A stretch of DNA of 13,211 nt, taken from an uncultured Clostridia bacterium (GTDB taxonomy: Bacteria; Bacillota; Clostridia; Lachnospirales; Bianqueaceae). The stretch spans positions 1-13,211 of the forward strand of contig CALBGL010000086.1 in the NCBI GenBank assembly GCA_937892735.1. Reading direction: 5' to 3'. The translations under genes were made by a program, and so were the position numbers. Shown here piece by piece: positions 7,351-13,211 of this stretch (position 1 is the first letter of the stretch; the number at the start of each line of letters is the position of its first letter). The notes below the pieces were generated by a model. The model did not search any database and had not been told where the DNA came from. It saw nothing but the letters and a program-made list of their open reading frames with translations.

Positions 7351-8250
7351 TTACAGTGTACCTACAATGCTTTCAATAGCGATGGCTCCATCTGCGGCAG
7401 CGGTAATGATCTGCCGCAGAAATTTTTTGCGCACATCTCCCGCGGCATATACACCGCGAATCGATGTTTCCATATGGTCATTCGTAAGAATATAGCCTGC
7501 GCTGTCCGTATCCACCTTTCCCTTCAACAGGCTCGAATTGGGCTGTATGCCAACCGCCACAAAAACTCCATTCACATCCAGCCTTGTTTCCTGTCCCGCG
7601 GTATCTACAAGCAAAGCCGATACACGTTCCTCTCCCTGTATCTCTCGCACTTGACTGTTCCACAGAATATGGATATTATCTTTTTCTGCTACCTTTTTCT
7701 GTAAGGACTCGGCAGCGCGCAGCTGATCTCTTCGATGTATCAAATACACATCCTGACATAACGCCGATAAATACAACGCATCTGACACCGCCGTATCACC
7801 GCCGCCAATCACGGCGGTTTTTTGATGGCGGAAAAAAGCGCCATCACAGGTAGCGCAGTACGATACTCCTTTGCCGCGCAGCCGTTCTTCTCCCGGAACT
7901 CCCAGCGTTTTGGGAGCAGCTCCCGTGCAAAAAAGAATATTCTTCGTCACATATTCTCCGCCGAAGGTTCGTACCGTCTTCCACTCTTCTCCAACCTCTA
8001 GATCGGTGACCTCTTCCATAATCTGCTGCATTCCTAATTTTTGCGCATGTTCCATCCATTTCATGCCTAAATCCATACCAGAAATTTCTGGAAATCCAGG
8101 ATAATTATCCACCTCGGCCGTATTGAGGACCTGACCTCCCGGAAATCCCTGCTCTATCAATGCATAGGAAAGACCCGCCCGGGATGCATATATCGCGGCC
8201 GCAAGTCCTGCGGGACCGCCGCCAATAATCAATACATCATATGGTTTCAT
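7351..8250 (-). CDS. trxB: Thioredoxin reductase (NADPH-dependent, FAD flavoprotein)
   Basis: TrxB passes electrons from NADPH through FAD to a redox-active disulfide and then to thioredoxin, in the cytoplasm. The 299-residue protein carries the FAD-binding GGGPAG (10-15), the redox pair CATC (C132 and C135), the NADPH-binding GGGDTA (149-154) with the phosphate-reading HRRD (172-175), and the C-terminal FAD motif GVYAAGDVR (266-274). The length is typical for the low-molecular-weight type, though slightly short. The ATG at 8250 has AGGAGG nine bases away, inside the upstream gene, and the first 14 bases overlap the end of the aminopeptidase frame, so the two genes are very likely co-transcribed and translationally coupled. 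No thioredoxin gene lies alongside. A ferredoxin-dependent homologue is less likely because the HRRD motif is intact. Confidence 0.95.
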   Translation of the reverse strand: MKPYDVLIIGGGPAGLAAAIYASRAGLSYALIEQGFPGGQVLNTAEVDNYPGFPEISGMDLGMKWMEHAQKLGMQQIMEEVTDLEVGEEWKTVRTFGGEYVTKNILFCTGAAPKTLGVPGEERLRGKGVSYCATCDGAFFRHQKTAVIGGGDTAVSDALYLSALCQDVYLIHRRDQLRAAESLQKKVAEKDNIHILWNSQVREIQGEERVSALLVDTAGQETRLDVNGVFVAVGIQPNSSLLKGKVDTDSAGYILTNDHMETSIRGVYAAGDVRKKFLRQIITAAADGAIAIESIVGTL

Positions 8251-10315
8251 TCGTTTTTTCCTCCTGTTCTTCTAATGCCCGCAATGCTTCATTGAGCAAT
8301 TCTGTACCGCGCAACACAAAGCGCCCGTTTCGAATAATTTCAATCATTTGTCCACCGGCTGTAATAACACGTATCACACCAATACCGTGATATGGCAACG
8401 TAATATCCTTATGCACATGCGTATATGCGTTTTCTCGGTCTGTATGCCGCAATGCCGTCTTCTCATTTTCACGAGCGCAGATCTCCTTCCCATTTTGCGG
8501 ATTATAGACAGGAAGTTCTTCCGTCCCCACATAGCACGTGTCTCCAATCGCAAAATGAGGACCCATCTTTTCCACAATCAAAATCGGCAACTGCTCTACA
8601 ATATCGTACTGCCTCGCCATCTTATAGGCCAGCGTGTTAGTACCAATCGCAAATTCTCCCATGGGCAGTGTTTCATGGGGAAAGAGCAGATTCTCACGCA
8701 CAAACGCCCGATTCTCCTCTTCCGTCGGGAAATTCTCGCAACTATAGTCTGTCACATATCCATCCGTAAATGTCAGCTTCAGATTCTTAAACGATAACCC
8801 ATCTACATAGAAGGATTCCACATGCAGAACGCCATTGGTACTTTCCAGTTGCGGGGAAGTGAAGATTTCTCCTAAGGGAATATTGACGTCTGCCACACAA
8901 TTATAAAAATTCGTCTGATGCTTCGAATCTTCAATCGGCGCCAGGGCAATTTCCAGTTTTGTCTCGTTCCCATGCGCCCCTTGGATCTCCACCTTCACCC
9001 CTTGATCCAATGCATCAATAATATGCTGCTGAACCTGCAGATATTTCTCGTTATCTAACGTATTGATCTGAATTGTATCCTCAAAAAGCGAGGCAAAATC
9101 TTTTCCAATCTGAGGCACAGGATATGCTACCATCGTATAACTTGTTTCTCTTTGGGGCATATATCGATACAGCAATTCTGTCCGACGATTCATATACTCT
9201 GTGTATGCCGGCATCTGTTCTTCCGAGAAGACGATGTTGCCTTTTCCTTTTTTAGGCGTAAATAGCTTCTCTCCAAAAGAATCGATCATGGCGGGACCTC
9301 CGTATAATCTCAGCATCGAGGCATTCTGTTCCACCTCTTCTTCCAGAGCACTATTCATTTTCTCTCCCAATTCTGCATTGAAAATAAGTGCCATATCGAA
9401 CCGATGGTCGTACTGACACTGTTGGTTCTTCTGCGTCATCCTCACTCTCGAAATAAAAGGTCGATAATGAATTTCTGATACAAAGAGCTCCATCGCCTTA
9501 CGAGTCATTCGCTCCATGCCAAGCCGATGACAAATACCCACTGTTTTTTTAATGACGATATCCTTTGCGTCTACAAAAAATCCCTTTCGAAAGCCTTCTA
9601 CGAAAGACGACGCCATCTTTTCGATGGACTCTTCCGGCAAAGAATTCATGAACAGAAAGAGTTCCTGATCCTCTTTCGTAACACGCCGTCCCAACGTATA
9701 CAGAAATCCGGGATCCTGCAAATCTCCGTATGCGATCTGATCCTCTCCCTGACAGCCATCCGGAATAAAACGTTCATGCAGCATCAGCCCTGCACGATCC
9801 CGCGCCTGAGATAGCGCGTGACTCTCAATACACTCCTTTAATGTTTTTAATGGCGCATGATCGATAAGCAGCTCCGCTACATCCAAGAACAAACGCTGGT
9901 TCCAACACATGGCAAACCGCATATGCCGAGGAGCATAGATGAGATTTTCCCGCATTTGATATGCGATATAAGAAATCACAGAACCCATCTCTCCTCCGTA
10001 CTGCTTGACAGCCACCGCCGGACAAAGGATGGATCTTGAATATTCTTCCCCCTCTTCCTCACAATAAAACGCATCCTGTTCCTTTGCCAACTGTTCTAAT
10101 GAGGCAGAACGAATATGCTCCTCTGTCAGCATGCTCTCCCAATGTATGACATTCTGCAAAAACTCTGCCTGTTTTTTCACAAAACGGAGTGGCAGATCCC
10201 GATTGCCTTTTCCTACTTTCACATCCGCCCATTCTGCCAACTTCGCTTTCTGTTGTTCGTACTCCTTGAGTGCCGCACTATTATACAGTCTATAATATTC
10301 TTCCGAATTAAACAT
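8237..10315 (-). CDS. M29-family metallo-aminopeptidase with a long N-terminal extension
   Basis: The last half of this 692-residue protein matches the M29 (AmpS/AmpT-type) aminopeptidases, which use two metal ions to remove N-terminal residues from peptides in the cytoplasm. The ligand and catalytic residues of the family can be placed in order: E483 in NIPLGEIFTSP, E554 in MGEFAIGTN, H587 and Y595 in GPHFAIGDTCY, and H635 and D637 in THVHKD. Typical M29 proteins are about 400-420 residues, so roughly the first 270-300 residues are extra. That part has no motif I recognise, no signal peptide and no membrane segment, and looks soluble and helical. The ATG at 10315 has AGGAGG (10321-10326) five bases away. 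Its 3' end overlaps trxB by 14 bases. The enzymatic class is well supported; the role of the extension is unknown. Confidence 0.88.
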   Translation of the reverse strand: MFNSEEYYRLYNSAALKEYEQQKAKLAEWADVKVGKGNRDLPLRFVKKQAEFLQNVIHWESMLTEEHIRSASLEQLAKEQDAFYCEEEGEEYSRSILCPAVAVKQYGGEMGSVISYIAYQMRENLIYAPRHMRFAMCWNQRLFLDVAELLIDHAPLKTLKECIESHALSQARDRAGLMLHERFIPDGCQGEDQIAYGDLQDPGFLYTLGRRVTKEDQELFLFMNSLPEESIEKMASSFVEGFRKGFFVDAKDIVIKKTVGICHRLGMERMTRKAMELFVSEIHYRPFISRVRMTQKNQQCQYDHRFDMALIFNAELGEKMNSALEEEVEQNASMLRLYGGPAMIDSFGEKLFTPKKGKGNIVFSEEQMPAYTEYMNRRTELLYRYMPQRETSYTMVAYPVPQIGKDFASLFEDTIQINTLDNEKYLQVQQHIIDALDQGVKVEIQGAHGNETKLEIALAPIEDSKHQTNFYNCVADVNIPLGEIFTSPQLESTNGVLHVESFYVDGLSFKNLKLTFTDGYVTDYSCENFPTEEENRAFVRENLLFPHETLPMGEFAIGTNTLAYKMARQYDIVEQLPILIVEKMGPHFAIGDTCYVGTEELPVYNPQNGKEICARENEKTALRHTDRENAYTHVHKDITLPYHGIGVIRVITAGGQMIEIIRNGRFVLRGTELLNEALRALEEQEEKTNETI

Positions 10316-10374
10316 CGTATCCTCCTGTCTTAAGAGATATCCTGAATTCTATCCATATTTTTGTTTCCCCATGC

Positions 10375-10403
10375 AGTATATCATATTAGGAAGAAAAAAA
10401 CAA
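10375..10403 (-). promoter_or_regulatory. Promoter of the aminopeptidase-trxB unit
   Basis: A TTGTTT -35 box (10398-10403) and a TATACT -10 box (10375-10380) are 17 bp apart on the minus strand. This leaves a 5' leader of about 50 bases before the AGGAGG ribosome site. No riboswitch or T-box signature is evident in that leader. Confidence 0.6.
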
Positions 10404-10460
10404 TCTCCTGTGCATCGACTGCATTGTTTCCTTTTGTCCATCTTTTTACAAAATAATACA

Positions 10461-10489
10461 TTGCTGTCCCAGCATACTGACATTATAAT
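10461..10489 (+). promoter_or_regulatory. Promoter of the MATE transporter gene
   Basis: A TTGCTG -35 box (10461-10466) and a consensus TATAAT -10 box (10484-10489) are 17 bp apart, about 30 bp before the ATG at 10520. It lies divergent to the aminopeptidase promoter, with about 57 bp between the two -35 boxes. Confidence 0.75.
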
Positions 10490-10519
10490 ATCTTTATTTT
10501 GTGCTAGGAGGTAACTTCG

Positions 10520-11848
10520 ATGATTAAAGATATGACCGTAGGAAAACCCTATCGACTCATCCTTTCCTTCTGTATCCCTCTTATGTTTGGAAACCTGTTT
10601 CAACAAATGTATAATATGGTCGATACCATCATTGTGGGACGATTTTTGGGAAAGGAAGCCTTGGCTGCCGTAGGTTCTACAGGCGCTGTCAACTTCTTGA
10701 TTCTTGGATTCGTAAATGGCCTATGCTGCGGCTTCAGTATTCCAGTAGCGCAGAGTTTCGGTGCGAAAGACTATTCCGCCATGCGCCGATGTGTCGCCAA
10801 TATGGTTTGGGCCTCCATGATCTTAGGCGGGGTAATCACATTGGTAACCGGTATCTGGACCCGGGAAATTCTGATTCTGATGCAAACCCCTTCTAATATT
10901 CTGGAAGATGCTTACGCTTACATATTCACCATTTTCTTAGGAACCTATGTGACGATTCTCTACAACTGCCTGGCCGGCATTATGCGCGCGCTGGGAGACA
11001 GTAAGACGCCTCTTCTTTTTCTTGCCTGCGCTTCCGTGCTCAATGTGATACTGGATTTGTTCTTCATCATAATTATGAATACAGGGGTCTTTGGAGCCGC
11101 GTTAGCCACTGTAATCTCCCAGGGAATCTCAGGACTGCTTTGTCTTGTCTTCGTAATCAAGAAGTTTCCCATTCTGCATATTCATAAGGAGGAATGGAAA
11201 TGGGATGGTTTTTCTGTGAAACGTCTTTTTAATATGGGCCTTCCCATGGGACTGCAATATTCTATTACCGCTATTGGAAGCACTGTCCTGCAAACAGCAG
11301 TCAATTCCCTGGGATCTGACATCGTAGCCTCGATCACGGCAGCCAATAAAGTGCAGATGTTGGTAACACAACCCATGGAGACACTGGGAGTTACTATGGC
11401 CACATACTGTGGACAAAATCTAGGAGCCAGGCGATTCGACCGAATTCGAAAAGGCGTTCTGCACGGCAGCATTCTTGGAGCTGTTTTCAGTATATTCGCT
11501 CTCATCATCATCCTATGTTTCGGATCTTATATCTCTCTGCTTTTTGTGGAAAGCACGGAAACGCAAATCATTGGGAATATTCAACAATTTCTTTTGTATA
11601 ATGGTCTTTGTTATATCCTGCTCACTCTTCTGCTTGTCTTCCGTAATACCCTGCAGGGTATGGGTCATGCCGCTCTCGCCATGAGCGCTGGCGTCATGGA
11701 AATGATCGCTCGTTCTATTGTAGCATTCTGTCTTGTTGGTCCATTTGGATATACGGCCGTATGCTGTTCGAATCCGATTGCGTGGACCTTTGCCCTTTTC
11801 TTCTTAATCCCTGCCTATTTCGTTCTGCGAAGACGAATGCCTGCTTAA
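10520..11848 (+). CDS. MATE-family multidrug/metabolite efflux transporter
   Basis: This 442-residue integral membrane protein has the hydrophobicity pattern of about 12 helices in two homologous halves. The MATE N-terminal signature is clear: PLMFGNLFQQMYNMVDTIIVG (about 20-40), then LGKEALAAVGSTGAV, and IPVAQSFGAKD before a basic loop. The second half repeats the pattern with GLPMGLQYSITAIGS and VTMATYCGQNLGARRFDRIRKG. Such proteins export drugs, dyes or metabolites using a Na+ or H+ gradient; substrate and coupling ion cannot be told from sequence alone. An AGGAGGT site (10506-10512) lies seven bases before the ATG. It stands alone as a single-gene unit with its own promoter and terminator, and no regulator gene adjoins it. 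Confidence 0.95.
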   Translation: MIKDMTVGKPYRLILSFCIPLMFGNLFQQMYNMVDTIIVGRFLGKEALAAVGSTGAVNFLILGFVNGLCCGFSIPVAQSFGAKDYSAMRRCVANMVWASMILGGVITLVTGIWTREILILMQTPSNILEDAYAYIFTIFLGTYVTILYNCLAGIMRALGDSKTPLLFLACASVLNVILDLFFIIIMNTGVFGAALATVISQGISGLLCLVFVIKKFPILHIHKEEWKWDGFSVKRLFNMGLPMGLQYSITAIGSTVLQTAVNSLGSDIVASITAANKVQMLVTQPMETLGVTMATYCGQNLGARRFDRIRKGVLHGSILGAVFSIFALIIILCFGSYISLLFVESTETQIIGNIQQFLLYNGLCYILLTLLLVFRNTLQGMGHAALAMSAGVMEMIARSIVAFCLVGPFGYTAVCCSNPIAWTFALFFLIPAYFVLRRRMPA

Positions 11849-11858
11849 CATGTCAGGA

Positions 11859-11887
11859 GGGGCTGTGAAATCACAGCCCCTTTATTT
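11859..11887 (+). terminator. Rho-independent terminator of the MATE gene
   Basis: GGGGCTGTGA (11859-11868) and TCACAGCCCC (11871-11880) form a 10-bp perfect stem around AA, followed by TTTATTT. It lies 10 bases after the stop codon. In the minus direction it lacks a T-run, so it serves the plus-strand gene. Confidence 0.9.
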
Positions 11888-11892
11888 CGCAT

Positions 11893-11929
11893 AAAAAAAG
11901 ACGCACCACAGAACTTACTTCTGTGATAC
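11893..11929 (-). terminator. Terminator of the first tRNA-Gln gene
   Basis: In minus orientation an 11-bp stem with two G·U pairs (arms 11919-11929 and 11903-11913, five-base loop) is followed by GT, C and seven T. It starts about nine bases after the tRNA 3' end and almost touches the MATE terminator from the other side. Confidence 0.85.
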
Positions 11930-11937
11930 ATCCTTCA

Positions 11938-12009
11938 CTGGGCACGAAGGATTCGAACCTACGAATGCTGGAGTCAGAGTCCAGTGCCTTACCGCTTGGC
12001 GAGTGCCCA
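11938..12009 (-). tRNA. tRNA-Gln (anticodon CTG), copy 1
   Basis: The 72-base cloverleaf has a 7-bp acceptor stem (TGGGCAC with GTGCCCA) with the U1-A72 pair and G73 discriminator typical of glutamine tRNA. The D-arm is GCC/GGC. The anticodon stem CTGGA/TCCAG encloses loop CTCTGAC, so the anticodon is CTG and reads CAG. The T-loop is TTCGAAT. The T-stem GTAGG/CCTTC has one T-T mismatch in its second pair. CCA is not encoded. The sequence is identical to copy 2. Confidence 0.95.
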
Positions 12010-12013
12010 TCGT

Positions 12014-12029
12014 GTTCTCTCAAAAGAAC
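12014..12029 (-). other. Leader hairpin 5' of tRNA-Gln copy 1
   Basis: In transcript orientation GTTCT and AGAAC form a 5-bp stem with loop TTTGAG, directly at the expected 5' end of the primary transcript and five bases (12010-12013 plus flank, ACGA) before the mature tRNA. Copy 2 has a hairpin of the same plan with different stem bases. Confidence 0.5.
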
Positions 12030-12036
12030 AAATATA

Positions 12037-12065
12037 ATTATAGCATAGGTTGTATTTCTTGTCAA
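12037..12065 (-). promoter_or_regulatory. Consensus promoter of tRNA-Gln copy 1
   Basis: Perfect TTGACA (12060-12065) and TATAAT (12037-12042) boxes are exactly 17 bp apart, with the expected transcript start near 12030. An A/T-rich tract follows upstream, as in a UP element. Confidence 0.92.
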
Positions 12066-12429
12066 GCTTTTTTTACATTTTTCTTATTTTCCCGGACGTG
12101 AAATTTAAAATTCCACCTCTTCAAAGGGATGTAGAGTTTACTCCTTCACAAAACTATTGCCTTTTCTCTCCTCACATCCGCAGCAGAAGGAGATATTAGG
12201 AGTCTCTCTCAGATTTCTCATTACTCTGCGAGAGATGTAACATTTATCCCGAGAAACCAATGAGAAACCCACTAGATTTCTCATTACTCCACACGAGATG
12301 TAACATTTCCTTCCGATAAGTAATGAGAAGATCCCTAGCTTTCTCCTAGCTTCTTCTTTACAGGATGACATGATGGAAAATTGTTTTCACAGGTCTTCTG
12401 CAGCTTGTCTAATATGTAATGAATTCGAA
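12066..12429. other. Gene-free stretch between tRNA-Gln copy 1 and the GNAT gene
   Basis: This 364-bp stretch holds the A/T-rich region upstream of the tRNA promoter, an imperfect palindrome at 12098-12116, and the 63-bp tandem repeat at 12211-12336. The one minus-strand open frame across it (12138-12371) has a protein repeat only because the DNA is repeated, lacks a good ribosome site and has no recognisable domain, so I do not call it a gene. No terminator for the GNAT gene is evident unless the repeat hairpins serve. Confidence 0.6.
12211..12336. repeat. Two tandem 63-bp repeat units, each with inverted-repeat arms
   Basis: Units at 12211-12273 and 12274-12336 share an identical first 16 bases (AGATTTCTCATTACTC) and an identical internal block GAGATGTAACATTT; other positions have diverged, with an overall identity of about two thirds. 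Each unit carries facing arms. In unit 1 they are TTTCTCATT (12214-12222) and AATGAGAAA (12259-12267). In unit 2 they are TTCTCATTAC (12278-12287) and GTAATGAGAA (12320-12329), flanked by CTAG on both sides (12272-12275, 12335-12338). The GATTTCTC...GAGATG pattern resembles short interspersed intergenic repeats I recall from gut Firmicutes; that likeness is from memory. Confidence 0.75.
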
Positions 12430-12876
12430 TTATTCAAAACGATAAATTCCTGTTTTCTTTTCATCCAACCGAAATCCATTGTTTCGATAAAAATCCAGTG
12501 TACTCTCCTTTTGGGATCCCGTCGCTACCGTTACCTTATAGCAGTGTGCCGCTTTCGCAATTTCCAACGCTCTTTGAATCAATGCCGATGCGTAGCCCTG
12601 TTTTTGATAATCAGGATGTGTGACAACATTTTCAATGATGCCATAGGGACGCAATTGATATGTCATATTCTCAACGATCACCAAGGTTGCAGTAGCTACC
12701 ACGCAGCCGGCCTCTTCTGCAACCAGGATATGATAATGTGAATCCTGATAAAAACGATCCAGCCTTTTCTCCCAATTTCCCTGATCCCATTCCTGTTTGC
12801 TATGGGAGGGATGCAAAACTTCTTCATATAAATATTTCAGGGCCTTCGCATCTTTAGCCCATGCTTTTCGAATCAT
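12430..12876 (-). CDS. GNAT-family N-acetyltransferase
   Basis: The 148-residue protein has the GCN5-related acetyltransferase fold. Strand beta-4 ENVVTHPDY (82-90) leads into the acetyl-CoA pyrophosphate loop QKQGYA (91-96) and helix SALIQRALEIAKA, and motif B DFYRNNGF (128-135) lies near the C-terminus. It transfers an acetyl group from acetyl-CoA to an amine; the substrate may be a small molecule, an antibiotic or a protein, and cannot be named. The ATG at 12876 follows AAGGAG about nine bases upstream. The gene begins 22 bases after the terminator of tRNA-Gln copy 2 and has no clear promoter of its own, so transcription may depend on read-through from the tRNA promoter. It lies between two identical tRNA genes. 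Confidence 0.9.
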   Translation of the reverse strand: MIRKAWAKDAKALKYLYEEVLHPSHSKQEWDQGNWEKRLDRFYQDSHYHILVAEEAGCVVATATLVIVENMTYQLRPYGIIENVVTHPDYQKQGYASALIQRALEIAKAAHCYKVTVATGSQKESTLDFYRNNGFRLDEKKTGIYRFE

Positions 12877-12897
12877 AATCTATCGCTCCTTTTTACG

Positions 12898-12925
12898 AAA
12901 AAACCTCCGATATAAATCGGAGGTT
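12898..12925 (-). terminator. Terminator of tRNA-Gln copy 2
   Basis: In minus orientation AACCTCCGAT and ATCGGAGGTT form a 10-bp stem around TTAT, with a run of six T in all. It lies about three bases after the tRNA 3' end and just before the GNAT gene, which would therefore be expressed only by read-through or from an unseen promoter. Confidence 0.9.
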
Positions 12926-12928
12926 ACA

Positions 12929-13000
12929 CTGGGCACGAAGGATTCGAACCTACGAATGCTGGAGTCAGAGTCCAGTGCCTTACCGCTTGGCGAGTGCCCA
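12929..13000 (-). tRNA. tRNA-Gln (anticodon CTG), copy 2
   Basis: This gene is identical base for base to copy 1 over all 72 positions, including the T-stem mismatch, and the identity extends a few bases on each side (ACACGA before and TG after, in transcript orientation). It has its own promoter, leader hairpin and terminator, so each copy is an independent transcription unit. Confidence 0.95.
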
Positions 13001-13004
13001 TCGT

Positions 13005-13018
13005 GTCTCACAAAAGAC
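13005..13018 (-). other. Leader hairpin 5' of tRNA-Gln copy 2
   Basis: In transcript orientation GTCT and AGAC form a 4-bp stem around TTTGTG, followed by ACGA and the tRNA. The stem differs from that of copy 1, but pairing is kept. Confidence 0.45.
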
Positions 13019-13024
13019 TCAATT

Positions 13025-13053
13025 ATTATATCCAATTCAAAGATAAATGTCAA
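13025..13053 (-). promoter_or_regulatory. Consensus promoter of tRNA-Gln copy 2
   Basis: Perfect TTGACA (13048-13053) and TATAAT (13025-13030) boxes are 17 bp apart. The spacer and upstream sequence differ from copy 1, so the promoters have been kept by selection or acquired separately rather than freshly duplicated. Confidence 0.92.
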
Positions 13054-13102
13054 GTGTTTCTTCAATTTTTTGAAATTATTTTCTCACATTTTAAAAATAT
13101 TC

Positions 13103-13131
13103 AAAAAAAAACGATATCCAAAAGATATCGT
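13103..13131 (-). terminator. Terminator of an upstream minus-strand transcript from beyond the right edge
   Basis: In minus orientation ACGATATC and GATATCGT form an 8-bp stem around TTTTG, with a run of nine T at the 3' side. It marks the end of a gene or RNA whose body lies mostly or wholly past 13211. The last 80 bases hold no frame or RNA that I can identify; an imperfect inverted repeat lies at about 13183-13211. Confidence 0.8.
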
Positions 13132-13211
13132 ATACAAGGAGAAAGTATTTTTCGTGTAGCAACCAAAAATACATATAATATGGGGGTCACGGTTATATAG
13201 TACCATAGCCC

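Noticed and set aside
10349..10606. Minus-strand frame in the aminopeptidase/MATE intergenic region, with a cysteine-rich end (CSRCTGDC)
   Set aside because: It runs back into the MATE coding sequence and covers both divergent promoters; no ribosome site supports the inner ATG. Cysteine spacing alone is not enough.
12098..12116. Imperfect palindrome (GTGAAATTT...AATTCCAC) as an operator or terminator
   Set aside because: It has a mismatch, is A/T-rich, has no T-run placed for termination, and lies far from any start.
12211..12338. Possible CRISPR array
   Set aside because: There are only two units, head to tail with no unique spacers, diverged internally, and no cas genes nearby.
12138..12371. 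Minus-strand 77-residue frame with an internal 21-residue repeat
   Set aside because: The protein repeat follows directly from the 63-bp DNA repeat with its inverted arms, which points to an intergenic repeat. No ribosome site or known domain was seen.
12370..12741. Plus-strand frame of 123 codons opposite the GNAT gene
   Set aside because: It is antisense to a gene with intact GNAT motifs and has no ribosome site.
13132..13211. End of a 5S rRNA, tmRNA or tRNA just before the right-edge terminator
   Set aside because: None of the conserved 3' motifs of these RNAs (such as a TTCGAAT T-loop) can be found there.

Overview
The window looks like ordinary chromosomal DNA from a low-to-moderate GC Gram-positive anaerobe, most likely a Clostridia/Lachnospiraceae-type gut Firmicute. 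This is an inference. It rests on strong AGGAGG-type ribosome sites, near-consensus sigma-A promoters, a yerC-pcrA-ligA cluster, a glycogen-type GlgC, an S11 D,D-carboxypeptidase of the variant kind, and tRNA genes without an encoded CCA. No phage, plasmid, IS element, CRISPR array or defence system is visible.

Layout. At the left edge (1-645, minus) lies the N-terminal half of glgC, with a good promoter at 709-737. Positions 793-5364 (minus) hold a three-gene replication/repair cluster in the order yerC (TrpR-like HTH), pcrA (UvrD-family helicase), ligA (NAD+-dependent DNA ligase). It is driven from a promoter at 5395-5423. ligA is split by a one-base expansion of a 9-T run, which cuts off the BRCT domain unless slippage or a sequencing error explains it. 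Upstream (5427-6185, minus) is a lipoprotein polysaccharide deacetylase. Facing it across a 277-bp divergent region is a membrane-anchored S11 peptidase (6463-7347, plus). These are two cell-wall enzymes back to back. That divergent region may also hold a small membrane-peptide gene.

The S11 gene converges on trxB (7351-8250, minus), which overlaps the end of a long M29 aminopeptidase gene (8237-10315, minus). The two probably form one transcription unit from a promoter at 10375-10403. A MATE transporter (10520-11848, plus) diverges from it, with its own promoter and a clean terminator.

The right end (11893-13131) holds two identical tRNA-Gln(CTG) genes in the same orientation, 991 bp apart. 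Each has a perfect TTGACA-17-TATAAT promoter, a leader hairpin and a terminator. Between them sit a GNAT acetyltransferase gene and a gene-free stretch carrying a 63-bp tandem repeat with inverted-repeat arms. A further minus-strand terminator at 13103-13131 shows that another minus-strand transcript ends there, from a gene mostly or wholly outside the window.

I do not see a convincing new multi-gene system. The observations most worth following up are the ligA homopolymer frameshift, the covarying tRNA leader hairpins, the tandem repeat, the Asn-less SxN motif of the S11 peptidase, the long N-terminal extension of the M29 aminopeptidase, and a possible frameshifted small membrane protein.
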